A stretch of DNA of 64,000 nucleotides from Candidatus Polarisedimenticolia bacterium (GCA_036004685.1 DASYRE010000031.1:62001-126000); one strand, 5' to 3'; positions 26,932-37,038 are shown, counted from the stretch's first letter. A program made the numbers and translations. Notes: generated by a model not told the origin, from the letters alone.

Positions 26932-27353
26932 TTCTTCTTGAACAGGGCATCGAAGGCGGCGCGGGCGCCGGAGATCGCCGGCCCGGCCGGGCCGCTCGGG
27001 GCGCGGCGGCCGGTGGCGTCCAGGACGGCCTGGGGAGTGAAAAGGTCGCATTCGTTGCGCGCCGTCTTGGAGCGGATCGGCGCCGCGATCGGCTTCCGGC
27101 ATTCCCAGCGCGCGCCGGGATCGAAATGCAGGCAGTTCCGGCAGATGTGGAGCTGCTCGCCGCACTTCTCGCAGACCGACTCGAAGGCGATCACTTCGGC
27201 CGGGGAGGTCTGGTGGCCGCAGTTGAAGCAGCGCACGACCGCCGTCGCCTCGCGGGTCGTGATCTCCCGCGGTCCGCGCGGCCCCCGCTTCTCCCGCTTC
27301 CGGCGCTCTTCCTGGTAGTCGTTGTCGTGATATCCGGGCTGGCGGTACTTCAC
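26928..27353 (-). CDS. Zinc-ribbon protein
   Basis: 141 residues from GTG 27353. The N-terminus is very basic (EERRKREKRGPRGPRE). Four to six Cys form metal sites: CFNCGHQTS and CEKCGEQLHICRNCLHFDPG, with later Cys in WECRKP and NECDLF. The layout suggests a structural zinc ribbon that binds nucleic acid or protein. It lies in the ParB-like/sigma/kinase operon and its stop overlaps the sigma start. A role in control of the downstream sigma factor is possible. No characterised homologue recognised. Confidence 0.75.
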   Translation of the reverse strand: MKYRQPGYHDNDYQEERRKREKRGPRGPREITTREATAVVRCFNCGHQTSPAEVIAFESVCEKCGEQLHICRNCLHFDPGARWECRKPIAAPIRSKTARNECDLFTPQAVLDATGRRAPSGPAGPAISGARAAFDALFKKK

Positions 27354-27417
27354 AGTCCCAGCTCCTCTTCCATCCTCGCTCCCGCTCGCGGGCCGGCGTC
27401 GCCGCCGCCGGCCGTTC

Positions 27418-28338
27418 TCAGGACGTAGCGGCGGCGACCGCCATCACCCCGGCGCGGGCCACTTCGTCGTAGCGGACCGCGGAGGCGTCGAAATTCTCCA
27501 GGTTCTCGATCAGCCGCTTCAGCGCGGTATCGAACGACGGCACCGTCTTCCTCGCCCGGGTCAGGGGGTTGCAGCGGGCGAGCACGAAATTCTTGACGAA
27601 GGGGTGACGGATGCCCCGCGCCTTCACCTTCGTGACCTGGCGGTCGAGGATGGCGCTGGCCTTCTCGACCTTCTCCGCGCGCCGGAGCCTTTCTTCGTAG
27701 GCCGAGGCGAGCGGCTCCTTCAGGAACTTGTCCACCCGCCGGAGGATCGATCCGAACGCTCCGCCCGCGAAGCGCGGGTGCTTCTCGTAGAGCAGCCCGA
27801 GCGTCGCGAAATAGGCTTCCTCGAACTGGAACGAGAACGAGTCCTCGTGCTTGCGGCCCTCCTCCTGCAGCAGGCCGCGGTACATCCGGATCACCTCGAG
27901 CGACTTTTCCTTGAGGTTGTGGGCCTTCTCCGTGTTCAGCGCCAGGATCTGGAACGCCACTTCGCTCTCCGCGAGAAGGATCAGGGGGATGGTGGCGGCC
28001 TTCATCTTCTCCAGGGCGGCCCGGCGGTGGTTCCCGTTCGGCGTCCAGTAGTCGCCGTCGGGCCCGCGCACGGCCACGACCGGATCGACGAAGCGATCGA
28101 GCTTGGCGATCACCTTGCGCAGCCGCTCGAGGTGGGCCTTGGAGAGGTCGCGCTGGTAGGGGGTCGGCCGGACTTTCTCCAGAGGGACGATCGCGAAGAT
28201 CTGCCAGTTCTTGCCGACCGGCTCGCGGTAGGCCGCCAACGGCCAGCCGCCGTCGCGGGCCACCTGCTCCGCGAGAAGGCGGACGGAGCGCGGGGGGTCC
28301 TCGCCGGCCGGAAAGATGGCGAGCGGTCCGGAAGCCAT
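27418..28338 (-). CDS. ParB-like nuclease-domain protein, not part of a parAB pair
   Basis: 306 residues. ATG 28338 has GAGGTG 9 nt upstream; GTG 28350 is an alternative. Residues ~45-130 are a ParB/Srx-type N-terminal domain: IVPLEKVRPTPYQRDLS, DPVVAVRGPDGDYWTPNGNH and RRAALEKM. The remainder is helical and basic. There is no ParA partner and no obvious parS cluster, so chromosome segregation is unlikely. ParB-fold proteins also act as CTP/ATP-dependent switches or regulators. It is the first gene of the regulatory operon and diverges from an amino-acid permease across a palindromic promoter region. Confidence 0.82.
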   Translation of the reverse strand: MASGPLAIFPAGEDPPRSVRLLAEQVARDGGWPLAAYREPVGKNWQIFAIVPLEKVRPTPYQRDLSKAHLERLRKVIAKLDRFVDPVVAVRGPDGDYWTPNGNHRRAALEKMKAATIPLILLAESEVAFQILALNTEKAHNLKEKSLEVIRMYRGLLQEEGRKHEDSFSFQFEEAYFATLGLLYEKHPRFAGGAFGSILRRVDKFLKEPLASAYEERLRRAEKVEKASAILDRQVTKVKARGIRHPFVKNFVLARCNPLTRARKTVPSFDTALKRLIENLENFDASAVRYDEVARAGVMAVAAATS

Positions 28339-28363
28339 GGGGACATGCACCTCGGGATTGGGA

Positions 28364-28391
28364 GAAGTACACTTCTATTATAGGACACTTC
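28364..28391 (-). promoter_or_regulatory. Promoter and candidate operator of the ParB-like operon
   Basis: On the minus strand a perfect TATAAT (28382-28377) is flanked by direct repeats GAAGTGT (28391-28385 and 28375-28369), 16 bp apart. The second lies in a 12-bp near-palindrome GAAGT-AC-ACTTC (28364-28375). The -35 box is poor, which fits an activated or tightly regulated promoter. The regulator is unknown. Confidence 0.45.
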
Positions 28392-28482
28392 CTTTTTCGC
28401 GGGGTTGAGCTTATCCTCCGTAAAGGACGCCGCCTTTGCGGCGGGCTTGCCGCGCGCCGCCCCCCCCTTGCCGGAGAGACTC

Positions 28483-29831
<1,349 letters not shown>

Positions 29832-29835
<4 letters not shown>

Positions 29836-30917
29836 GGCCGATGCGCTTGAAGCACAGCGTCTACATAACGTGGGCCAAGCGGCAGGCGGCGGCGCGCTAC
29901 AACCTCGCGAACAGCGGCATCCTGGGATGCGAGGCGGGCGACCTGCCGCTCGAGCCCGGCGACGTCGCGCTGAACGGCCCGGACAGCGACGGCTACCTTC
30001 CCTTGCGGCAGGCGATCGCGGCGAAGTACGGAGCGCGCGAGGAGCAGGTGGTCCTCGCCCAGGGGACCTCCTTCGCCAACTTCCTGGCGTGCGCCACGGT
30101 CCTGGAGCCGGGGGACGAAGCGCTGGTCGAGCAGCCCGTCTACGAGCCGCTGCTCTCGACGATCCGGTTCCTCGGAGCGGGCGTGAAGCGTTTCGCCCGG
30201 CGCCTGGAGGACGGCTTCTCGCTCGATCCGGACGAAGTCCGGCGGCGGATGACGCGGCGGACGAAGCTCATCGTCCTGACGAGCCCTCACAACCCGAGCG
30301 GCGTGCCGGCCGAACCGGCGACCCTGGCGGAGGTCGGCGCGATCGCGGCCCAGGCGGGCGCCCGCGTCCTGGTCGACGAGGTCTACCGCGACATCCTCTT
30401 CGAGGAAGCGCCGCCCAGCGCCGTGCACGCCGGAGAGCGGTTCATCGCCACCAGCAGCCTGACCAAGAGCTACGGACTCAGCGGCCTGCGCTGCGGCTGG
30501 ATCCTGTGCGACGCGGCGACCGCCGAGCGGATGCGCCGGCTCAACGACGTGATGGGGGTGGCCGGGCCGATGCCCGCGGAGAGCCTGAGCCTCGCCGCGT
30601 TTCGCAGGCTTCCGGCCCTGGAAGCCCGGAGCCGCGCCATCGTCGAGCCCAACGCCCGCCTGGTCCGGGAATTCCTCGCCGGGCACGGCGACCTTCTCGA
30701 GTGCGTCGTTCCCTCGCGCTCCATCGTCGTCTTCCCCCGGTTGCGCCGGGCCGGGAGCAGCGACCGGCTGCACGACCGTCTCCGAACGCGCGACACCTCG
30801 ATCGTCCCCGGCCGTTTCTTCGAATCGCCCCGGCACTTCCGCCTCGGCTTCGCCGTCCGGACCGAGGACGTGGCGGAAGGGCTGCGCCGCCTCTCCAAGA
30901 CGCTTCGGGAAGACTGA
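29832..30917 (+). CDS. PLP-dependent class I/II aminotransferase
   Basis: 361 residues. GTG 29832 overlaps the permease stop (GTGA) and has GGAGGG 4 nt upstream; ATG 29841 is an alternative. Fold-type I signatures: LTSPHNPSG, VLVDEVYRD with the pyridine-binding Asp, and TSSLTKSYGLSGLRCGW with the Schiff-base Lys. The C-terminal Arg (FRLGF) for carboxylate binding is present. It resembles aspartate/aromatic-type aminotransferases; the true substrate is unknown. Coupling with the upstream permease suggests an amino-acid use pathway. Confidence 0.9.
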
Positions 30918-30969
30918 GATCCCCAAGTCCGGGGTGGTTTGGGGAAGCCGGGCCTGGAACCCCTTGACC

Positions 30970-30999
30970 TTGACACTCGAAAGCCTGGCGGAGTAGGTT
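30970..30999 (+). promoter_or_regulatory. Candidate sigma-70 promoter for the 31071 gene
   Basis: TTGACA, 18-bp spacer, TAGGTT, about 70 nt before the start codon. Confidence 0.4.
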
Positions 31000-31070
31000 G
31001 GAGTCAATCGTTCACTCCATCGAAACAACCGGTCTGACCGAGCTCCCGCTCGGGGGAAAGGGGAGGATGC

Positions 31071-31451
31071 ATGGCCGACATCCACGTGATCTACGCGAGA
31101 GGAAGCAAGCCGATCGTCAAGAACGAGGCGGAATTCTTCAGCAGCGGAGAGCCGGTCTTCTGGTGCTTCCACTCCGATGACGACCAGATCGATTCCGTGG
31201 AGCTCAAGTTTGACGACCCGCGCGCGACGTTCTTCACGGGGAAAGGGCGGGATCCCTGGGGGAACGAGGATCCCTTGGTATTCCGGGCGCGGATGAAAAA
31301 CGGGCGCGCAGACTTCTACGGGCACGTTCCCGCCTATCCCAACGAGACGAGGCCGGTCCTCGCGAAGTACACGGTCCGGGGTCTGGATGCGAAGGGCGAC
31401 CCGGTGGAATGGACGGTGGTGGACCCGGTGATCTTCACGTCCAAACCCTAG
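31071..31451 (+). CDS. Small conserved-looking cytosolic protein, unknown function
   Basis: 126 residues; GGGGAGG lies 4-5 nt before ATG 31071. No signal peptide or membrane segment. The sequence is polar with alternating beta-like stretches (PVFWCFHSDDDQIDSVELKF, ADFYGHVPAYPNETRPVLAK) and ends VEWTVVDPVIFTSKP. That pattern looks like a single beta-sandwich domain. No family recognised. It has its own promoter and converges on the kinase-TPR gene. Confidence 0.7.
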   Translation: MADIHVIYARGSKPIVKNEAEFFSSGEPVFWCFHSDDDQIDSVELKFDDPRATFFTGKGRDPWGNEDPLVFRARMKNGRADFYGHVPAYPNETRPVLAKYTVRGLDAKGDPVEWTVVDPVIFTSKP

Positions 31452-31469
31452 GCCCGGGAAGAGGATGGA

Positions 31470-33692
31470 CTAGCCGGCCAGCTCCAGGATCCTACGGTAA
31501 CGGGGCAGATCTCGGAGGGGCGCGAGATCGGGGTCGTTTTCGATCCGGACTTTGCTCAGGCCAAGCTTCACCGCCCTCTCCAGATGCTCCATCGCGTCGT
31601 TCGTCTTGCCCAGGATGGCGAGGATGACCGCGTTGGTGAAGACGACTTCCAGACTATCCGGCTGCATGGACTCCGCCTTGCCCCCTTCCTCGAGGGCGCA
31701 CGCCTCTTCATGGGCACGGGCACAATAAAGGCCGAGGCTCGTGTGCGCCTCCGGATCCTGGGGAAGGAGGGCGAGCTTTTCCCGCGCGCGCCGGACCGCC
31801 TCGAGGTAGGCGCGACGGGCCCCGTCGCCGTTCTTCAGCATCCGGAAAGCGTCCCCCAGGTTCCCCCAATGGCCGGCCTCATGCGGCTCCATCTCGGTCG
31901 CCCGCCGGTAATGCTCCAATGCCTGCCCGAAATCCTTCTGGAAGTAGTAGGCCGTCCCCAGGTTGCTGTGCGCGTGGGCGCCTTCTTCGAGCTTGAGCGA
32001 TTCCTGGAACGCCGAGACGGCGTCGGCGGGGCGGTTCATCTGCAGGTAGATCGCTCCGAGATTGTTCCACGCCATCACGCTGTCGGGCTTCAAATCGATC
32101 GCCTTGCGGGAGGCCTTCTCCGCCTGGTCGTATTCCCCGAAGCGGTAGAAGAAGAGCCCCAGGTAAACCCGGTGGCGAAAGCTGTTGGGGCTGAGACGGA
32201 TGGCCGTCTGCAAGGCCTGCAGTCCGGGACGGTATCCATCCTTGATCTCCCGATAGGCCATTCCAAGATTCGCCCATGCCGCGTCGAAGTCGGGTTTCGT
32301 CCGGACGGCGCGCTTCAGATCCACGACCGCGGCCGCGAAATCTCCCGTGGCGATCAGACCGCGCCCCTTGGCGTTGAGAGCTTCCGGAAGATCCGGATTC
32401 TGCTGAAACGACCTCTCCTGAGCCCGAAGCGCCTCCTCCCGCGAAGAGGGCTCCCGGGTCCTCTCGTACCGGATCCAGTAGGCCTCCGCCAAGTTCGCCC
32501 AAGCAATCGACGATGACGGATCCTTTTCCACGGCGCGGTTCAGCATTTGAATGGCCTCGTTGAGGCTTCTCGACGTCTCCCCTTCGGCCCGCAGGTAGTA
32601 AAGGCCTCTGCGGTAGAAGGGATCGGCCTCGGAGGCCGGGAGGCGACCATGAGTCGGGGTGCCTGATACGCCCGGCTTAAGGATCCGGGGGACGAAGGCC
32701 ACTGCCAGGAGCACTGCGAGCCCTGTCCCCCCGAGCAACCACTTTCCCGTGGGGCGGCCCAAAGCCCCGGCGATCCGCCGCACGCCTCCCGCGGATTCGG
32801 AAGCCGGTCGAAGATCCCGAAGAGCCCGATCGATTTCCTCGGCCGTAACTCGGCGGTTCTTCGGATCCTCGGAGAGGAGCGTCTCCAGGATCGTGCGGAT
32901 GCCCCGGGGCAGCCGGTCGTGAGGAAGACGAGATCCCGGCTCCCCTGCCCTGTCCCCGCTCAGCATCTCCCGAAGCAGGAGCCCGAGGGCGAAGAGATCG
33001 GTCCGGTGATCGACGGGTCCGCCCCGGACCTGTTCCGGCGCCATGTATGAGGGAGTGCCGAAGCGCGCATCGGCCTGCGATCCCTCCCCGGGTCCCAGAG
33101 CAACCCCGAAATCCATGACGAAGACGGAGCCTTGGTGATCGATCATCACGTTCTCCGGCTTCAGATCCCGGTGCACGATCCCGCGGGAATGAGCGGCGCC
33201 CAGCGCTTGAAACGTCTTGCCGGCGATCTCCATGGCCCGCCGGGGCTCCAGCGGCCCGGATTCCATGAGGAGGCGCCGGAGAGTTTCTCCCTCGATCCAC
33301 TCCATCGAGAGAAAAAGAACGCCGCCCACCTCTCCGAGGTCGTGCACCCGGCAGACGTTCGGATGAGCGATCTGCCGGGTGAGCCGGACCTCCTGCTTGA
33401 AGCGTTCCACGAAGGCCGGGTTCTCTGCCAGATCCGCACGCAGGACTTTGAGAGCCACCACGAGATCGAGCGAGTTGTCGATGGCCTTGTAGACGACTCC
33501 CATGCCGCCCGCTCCTGCCTTCTGGATGATGGTGTAACGATTGGCAAAGGAGGCGCCGGGAGTCAGCTCCGGCACTTCGCGGGAGGATTGCGGAAGCGGC
33601 GCGGTCGGGGCGGAATCGTACAGGTCGGTGCCGCAGCCCGGACACCGGCTGTCACCCTCCGGGATCGTCGCCGAACAGGCCGGACATCTCAT
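31470..33692 (-). CDS. Ser/Thr protein kinase with zinc ribbon, membrane helix and TPR sensor
   Basis: 740 residues from ATG 33692. An N-terminal zinc ribbon (CPACSATIPEGDSRCPGCG) precedes a Hanks-type kinase domain at ~50-310: AGAGGMGVVYK, VALKVLR, HRDLKPENVMI, DFGVAL, GTPSYMAPEQ. One membrane helix (LLGGTGLAVLLAVAFVPRIL) near residue 325 separates it from about nine TPRs at 380-740. These would lie outside the cytoplasm if topology is simple. Many acidobacterial kinases share this order. The TPR part probably senses or recruits protein partners. It is monocistronic, with a promoter match upstream, and diverges from the adenosyltransferase gene. Confidence 0.93.
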   Translation of the reverse strand: MRCPACSATIPEGDSRCPGCGTDLYDSAPTAPLPQSSREVPELTPGASFANRYTIIQKAGAGGMGVVYKAIDNSLDLVVALKVLRADLAENPAFVERFKQEVRLTRQIAHPNVCRVHDLGEVGGVLFLSMEWIEGETLRRLLMESGPLEPRRAMEIAGKTFQALGAAHSRGIVHRDLKPENVMIDHQGSVFVMDFGVALGPGEGSQADARFGTPSYMAPEQVRGGPVDHRTDLFALGLLLREMLSGDRAGEPGSRLPHDRLPRGIRTILETLLSEDPKNRRVTAEEIDRALRDLRPASESAGGVRRIAGALGRPTGKWLLGGTGLAVLLAVAFVPRILKPGVSGTPTHGRLPASEADPFYRRGLYYLRAEGETSRSLNEAIQMLNRAVEKDPSSSIAWANLAEAYWIRYERTREPSSREEALRAQERSFQQNPDLPEALNAKGRGLIATGDFAAAVVDLKRAVRTKPDFDAAWANLGMAYREIKDGYRPGLQALQTAIRLSPNSFRHRVYLGLFFYRFGEYDQAEKASRKAIDLKPDSVMAWNNLGAIYLQMNRPADAVSAFQESLKLEEGAHAHSNLGTAYYFQKDFGQALEHYRRATEMEPHEAGHWGNLGDAFRMLKNGDGARRAYLEAVRRAREKLALLPQDPEAHTSLGLYCARAHEEACALEEGGKAESMQPDSLEVVFTNAVILAILGKTNDAMEHLERAVKLGLSKVRIENDPDLAPLRDLPRYRRILELAG

Positions 33693-33750
33693 GCTTGCTT
33701 CCCCGGCGGCCCGCTGTCGCTCGAGAGATCGGTCAGGAGTTTTGCCTGCA

Positions 33751-33779
33751 GATTAACAGTCGCTCCTTACCGCTGTCAA
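33751..33779 (-). promoter_or_regulatory. Candidate sigma-70 promoter for the kinase-TPR gene
   Basis: Minus strand: TTGACA (33779-33774), 17-bp spacer, TTAATC (33756-33751). It starts about 60 nt before ATG 33692. Confidence 0.45.
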
Positions 33780-33841
33780 AGGGTTCGCTCCGCGCCGGCG
33801 GTTCTCCGGGAAATCGCCGGCCATCAATAAATCTGGCGGTC

Positions 33842-33870
33842 TTGACCCCCTTTTCACCCCTCAGTAGAAT
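33842..33870 (+). promoter_or_regulatory. Candidate sigma-70 promoter for the adenosyltransferase operon
   Basis: TTGACC, 17-bp spacer, TAGAAT. The predicted start is about 40 nt before ATG 33918. Good match. Confidence 0.5.
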
Positions 33871-33917
33871 CGTTACTCTTCCGCAAGCAAGGGGATCCTC
33901 CAGGGCGCGGGAAGTCG

Positions 33918-34472
33918 ATGAAGATCTACACGAAGACCGGCGATAGCGGTGAGACGGGCCTTTTCGGCGGCGGGCGCGTCAAGAAGAGCGACCTCCGGGT
34001 GGAGGCCTACGGAGACGTCGACGAGGTGAACGCCCACCTGGGCCGGGCGCTCACGCTGTTGGCGAATCATCCGGTCCAGAAGGAAATCGAGGAGATCCAG
34101 GCCGATCTCTTCACGCTCGGGGCCGACCTCGCCACCGTTCCGGCCGCCGCCGCGAAATCGACGGCCCTGCGCCTCTCCCCGCAGCGGGCCCTCCGCCTGG
34201 AGGAGCTGATCGATCGATGGGAGTCGGAGATCGCGCCGCTCAAGCACTTCATCCTCCCGGGCGGCTCGCCCGGAGGCGCCGCGCTGCAGGTCTGCCGGGC
34301 CGTCTGCCGCCGGGCCGAGCGGTCGGTGGTCCGGCTTTCGATCGCTGAAAGCGTGAATTCCGACGCCGTCGTCTACTTGAACCGTCTCTCCGATCTTCTT
34401 TTCGTCCTCTCCCGATGGGTCAATGCCCGCGAGGGGGCCCCGGAGACGATCTGGAAGGGGGCCGGTCCCTGA
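33918..34472 (+). CDS. PduO-type cob(I)alamin adenosyltransferase
   Basis: 184 residues. It transfers the adenosyl group of ATP to cob(I)alamin to form coenzyme B12. The ATP-binding N-terminus KIYTKTGDSGETGLFGGGRV is diagnostic of the PduO type. RVEAYGDVDEVNAHLG, FILPGGSPGGAALQVCRAVC, RRAER and LNRLSDLLFVLSRW complete the helical-bundle signature. GGGAAG lies just upstream of ATG 33918. No B12-dependent enzyme or transporter lies nearby. It is followed by PspC-domain and TerB-like genes on the same strand. Confidence 0.95.
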   Translation: MKIYTKTGDSGETGLFGGGRVKKSDLRVEAYGDVDEVNAHLGRALTLLANHPVQKEIEEIQADLFTLGADLATVPAAAAKSTALRLSPQRALRLEELIDRWESEIAPLKHFILPGGSPGGAALQVCRAVCRRAERSVVRLSIAESVNSDAVVYLNRLSDLLFVLSRWVNAREGAPETIWKGAGP

Positions 34473-34570
34473 GCCCAGGAGCGCGCCGGCTGTCGGAAGG
34501 GGCTCCTTCTCTGATATTCTCTCCCCTAGGGGAGGCGTGAGGAGTGTCCCGATCCGCGGAGGAGAATCCC

Positions 34571-34759
34571 ATGGCCCGAGCGCTTCGAAAGTCTCGCAAC
34601 CGGATTCTGGGCGGGGTGTGCGGGGGGATCGCCGAGTGGCTGGAATGGGATCCCACCGTGGTGCGCGTCCTGTACGTCGTCTTCTCGATCGTCAGCGCGG
34701 CCTTTCCGGGGATCCTGGTCTATCTGATCCTCTGGCTGATCATGCCGCCGCCCGAATAG
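34571..34759 (+). CDS. PspC-domain membrane protein
   Basis: 62 residues; GGAGGAG lies about 6 nt before ATG 34571. Almost the whole protein is a PspC domain: NRILGGVCGGIAEWLEWDP followed by one or two hydrophobic helices (VVRVLYVVFSIVSAAFPGI, LVYLILWLIMPPPE). In phage-shock systems PspC is a membrane sensor. Stand-alone PspC proteins of this size are widespread and their roles are mostly unknown. It is 8 bp upstream of the TerB-like gene, so the two are probably co-transcribed. Confidence 0.9.
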   Translation: MARALRKSRNRILGGVCGGIAEWLEWDPTVVRVLYVVFSIVSAAFPGILVYLILWLIMPPPE

Positions 34760-34767
34760 GATTCCGC

Positions 34768-35298
34768 ATGTCGATTCTCAGGATTCTCGGATTGGAAGGG
34801 GGCCCGGGCCAGAGCGCGCCCGAGTCCGAGACTCTCCGGAAGATCACCCGGGCCCTGGAGGCGATGGACCCGGAGAAGGCTCGCTACGTCGCCGCTTTCG
34901 CGTTCGTCCTCGGGAGGGTCGCGAACGCCGATCTCTCGATCAGCGATGTAGAGACCCGGGAGATGGAGCGCATCGTCCAGCGCTGGGCGGGACTCCCGGA
35001 GGAGCAGGCCATTCTCGTCGTCCAGATCGCCAAGACCCAGAGCCGGCTGTTCGGCGGCACCGAGAACTTCCCCCTCACGAAGCTCTTCAAGGATCTCTCC
35101 ACGCCGCAACAGCGCGAGGAGCTGCTCCACTGCCTCTTCGCCGTCTCGGCCTCGGACGACTCGATCTCCACCGTCGAGGAGAACGAGATCTGGAAGGTCG
35201 CCGCCGAGCTGGGGATCACGCACTCCGCCTACGTGGCCATCCGGGCCGACTACTCCCAAAAGCGGCAGGTGCTGAAAGACCTTCCTTCGAAAAACTAG
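34768..35298 (+). CDS. TerB-like helical protein
   Basis: 176 residues from ATG 34768, with TAGGA 6 nt upstream. The helical pattern with acidic repeats (NADLSISDVETREMERIVQR, SASDDSISTVEENEIWKVAA) matches the TerB/DjlA-type domain. This fold binds metal in tellurite-resistance TerB and occurs in many stress proteins. Cytosolic, no membrane segment. Its pairing with a PspC gene suggests envelope-stress function, but only by context. Confidence 0.8.
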   Translation: MSILRILGLEGGPGQSAPESETLRKITRALEAMDPEKARYVAAFAFVLGRVANADLSISDVETREMERIVQRWAGLPEEQAILVVQIAKTQSRLFGGTENFPLTKLFKDLSTPQQREELLHCLFAVSASDDSISTVEENEIWKVAAELGITHSAYVAIRADYSQKRQVLKDLPSKN

Positions 35299-35466
35299 AG
35301 TCCCGTCTCCGAAACGCCGGCCGCCGATGCATCCGGCCCGTTGCACCTCGCTGGCGTACGGTCCCGGGGCGCAGCCCTTCGGCGCGCTTTGCGACCCGGC
35401 GTCTCGACGGGCTCGATGTCAACGGCATTTCCGAGGCGCGAATTGTCCTCTCGAAGTCCCCGCTCT

Positions 35467-36393
35467 TCAGCTTCCGGGGTTGTGGCCCCCGTGATGCCCA
35501 TAGTTGAGCTCGCCCGCCTCGATATTCACCTTGAGGCGGTTCGCGGGCGGGGGCAGAGGGCAGGTGGCGTACGGGGTGAACGCGCAGGGAGGGTTGTAGG
35601 CCTTGTTGAAATCGAGGACGACCTTCCCCTCGACCGGCATGTCGGCGTACAGGAAGCGTCCCGAAGGATAGGTGGTGTCGCCGCTGGTCCCGTCCCGGAA
35701 GATGAAGAACAGCTCCTTGTCGTCCGGGCTCTCGAGAACGGGCTCGAGACGGACGGTCTTCCCCTTGAGGGTGAAGGTGACGTACCCGGGGCTGGGGAGA
35801 CTCTCGGTCTGGCCGAGGATATTCGGGACCGGAATCTGCTTCGGAGGCTCATACGGGTTGAAGGTGGCCGTGATGCGGTACTCGGGCTTCACCGGATACC
35901 ACTTCAGGCCGGTGAATTCGCGGCGCATCTTGCTGTTCTTGTCCTTCAACCGGATGGCGTACTTTCCGCCCCGCTCGATCACGAACATGCTGAGATCGCC
36001 CAGGGCCAGGACGGTGGGATCGCCCGCCTTGTCGGGCGTCAGCTCCATCTCGGTGACGGTGCGCCCTGCGGAGGTGACGGTGGCGCCGCTGTCGACCCGG
36101 ACTTTCGTCTTCCCCTCCTTCAGCTCGAACACGCCGGTGTAGGCCGGGGCCGTCCCGGCGGGCAGGATGATGTCCGCGGCCGGATCGGTGCCGAAGCGGT
36201 TCGGCCCCTCCTTCAGCCAGAAGAGCCCCGCCACGGTCAGCCACCCCGTGTCGTTCTTCAGTCGGGCTTCCCGTTCCTGGCGCCATTTCTCCACCTCGGC
36301 CGCATAACCCGGAGGCCGGGCGGCGGAGAGGAGAAGCCCTCCCGCGAGCAGGACGGCGGCTCCGCCGGCGACTACCTTCCACCTTGGCATCAT
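35467..36393 (-). CDS. DUF1684 family protein
   Basis: 308 residues. ATG 36393 has AAGGAG 7 nt upstream, within the end of the macro-domain gene, which overlaps by 4 nt. An N-terminal membrane or signal segment (VVAGGAAVLLAGGLLLSAA) is followed by the DUF1684 core. Marks are WLTVAGLFWLKEGPNRFGTD, GRFLYADMPVEGKVVLDFNK and YNPPCAFTPYATCPLPPP near the C-terminus. The family has no established activity; it is often annotated as a conserved secreted or cytosolic protein. Translational coupling with a macro-domain protein is notable. Confidence 0.93.
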   Translation of the reverse strand: MMPRWKVVAGGAAVLLAGGLLLSAARPPGYAAEVEKWRQEREARLKNDTGWLTVAGLFWLKEGPNRFGTDPAADIILPAGTAPAYTGVFELKEGKTKVRVDSGATVTSAGRTVTEMELTPDKAGDPTVLALGDLSMFVIERGGKYAIRLKDKNSKMRREFTGLKWYPVKPEYRITATFNPYEPPKQIPVPNILGQTESLPSPGYVTFTLKGKTVRLEPVLESPDDKELFFIFRDGTSGDTTYPSGRFLYADMPVEGKVVLDFNKAYNPPCAFTPYATCPLPPPANRLKVNIEAGELNYGHHGGHNPGS

Positions 36394-36917
36394 CTCGGCT
36401 CTCCTTTTCCTTTCTCGGCACCGTCTCGAAGGCCCTCGGCCTCGAAGGCCCGGACCATCTCCTCCTCGAACGCGACGAACACGACCCTTTGAAGATGGCG
36501 GGGCCGGAACGCCCGGGCCGCGGCGACCATAGCGCGGGCTGCCTCGGCATGGGAAACCCGGCCGACCCCCGTGCCCATTCCGGGAAAAGCGAGGGATCTC
36601 AGCCCGGCGGCGTCAGCGCACTCCAGGGCCGCGCGGACCGCCTCGGAGACCTTCGCCACGCTGGTCCGCATGGCGGGAAGCTCCATCGTGGGGGCGTGGA
36701 TCACGCTGCGGAACGGCAGGTCGCCGGCGGTGGTCGCCACGGCGCTGCCGATCGGAATGGGGGCTTGCGCCATCGCTTCCTGCTCGATGATCGCCCCGCC
36801 ACGGCGCCGCAGGATTCCCGCCACGCCTCCGCCCATCTCGCCGCGCGAGTTGGCCGGATTCACGACGGCGTCGGCCGTAACCGAGGTGATGTCTCCCCGC
36901 AATAGCGACAATTCCAT
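36390..36917 (-). CDS. Macro domain (ADP-ribose-binding / deacylase) protein
   Basis: 175 residues from ATG 36917 (ATG 36962 is in frame without a better ribosome site). The macro-domain signature is clear: SLLRGDITSVTADAVVNPAN, GGGVAGILRRRGGAII, and LAFPGMGTGVGRVSHAEAA near residue 120. Such proteins bind ADP-ribose or hydrolyse O-acetyl-ADP-ribose or ADP-ribosyl groups. The catalytic Asn (VNPAN) and the GGGVAG loop are intact. It overlaps the DUF1684 gene downstream and diverges from the HExxH gene. Confidence 0.92.
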   Translation of the reverse strand: MELSLLRGDITSVTADAVVNPANSRGEMGGGVAGILRRRGGAIIEQEAMAQAPIPIGSAVATTAGDLPFRSVIHAPTMELPAMRTSVAKVSEAVRAALECADAAGLRSLAFPGMGTGVGRVSHAEAARAMVAAARAFRPRHLQRVVFVAFEEEMVRAFEAEGLRDGAEKGKGEPR

Positions 36918-37038
36918 TGCTGTAAGATCCCTGCGTCGCGGAGCGGATTTCGAGTGGCTCATTTTAGCCGAATTCGCCCGGCCGGGACAGGCTTCCGGCC
37001 CGGGCGCCATGGGGCGCGGCGGCAGGAGGAGAGAGCCG

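Noticed and set aside
30926-30949. CCCCAA...TTGGGG inverted repeat after the aminotransferase gene
   Set aside because: Six-bp stem with a long loop and no T-tract; not called a terminator.
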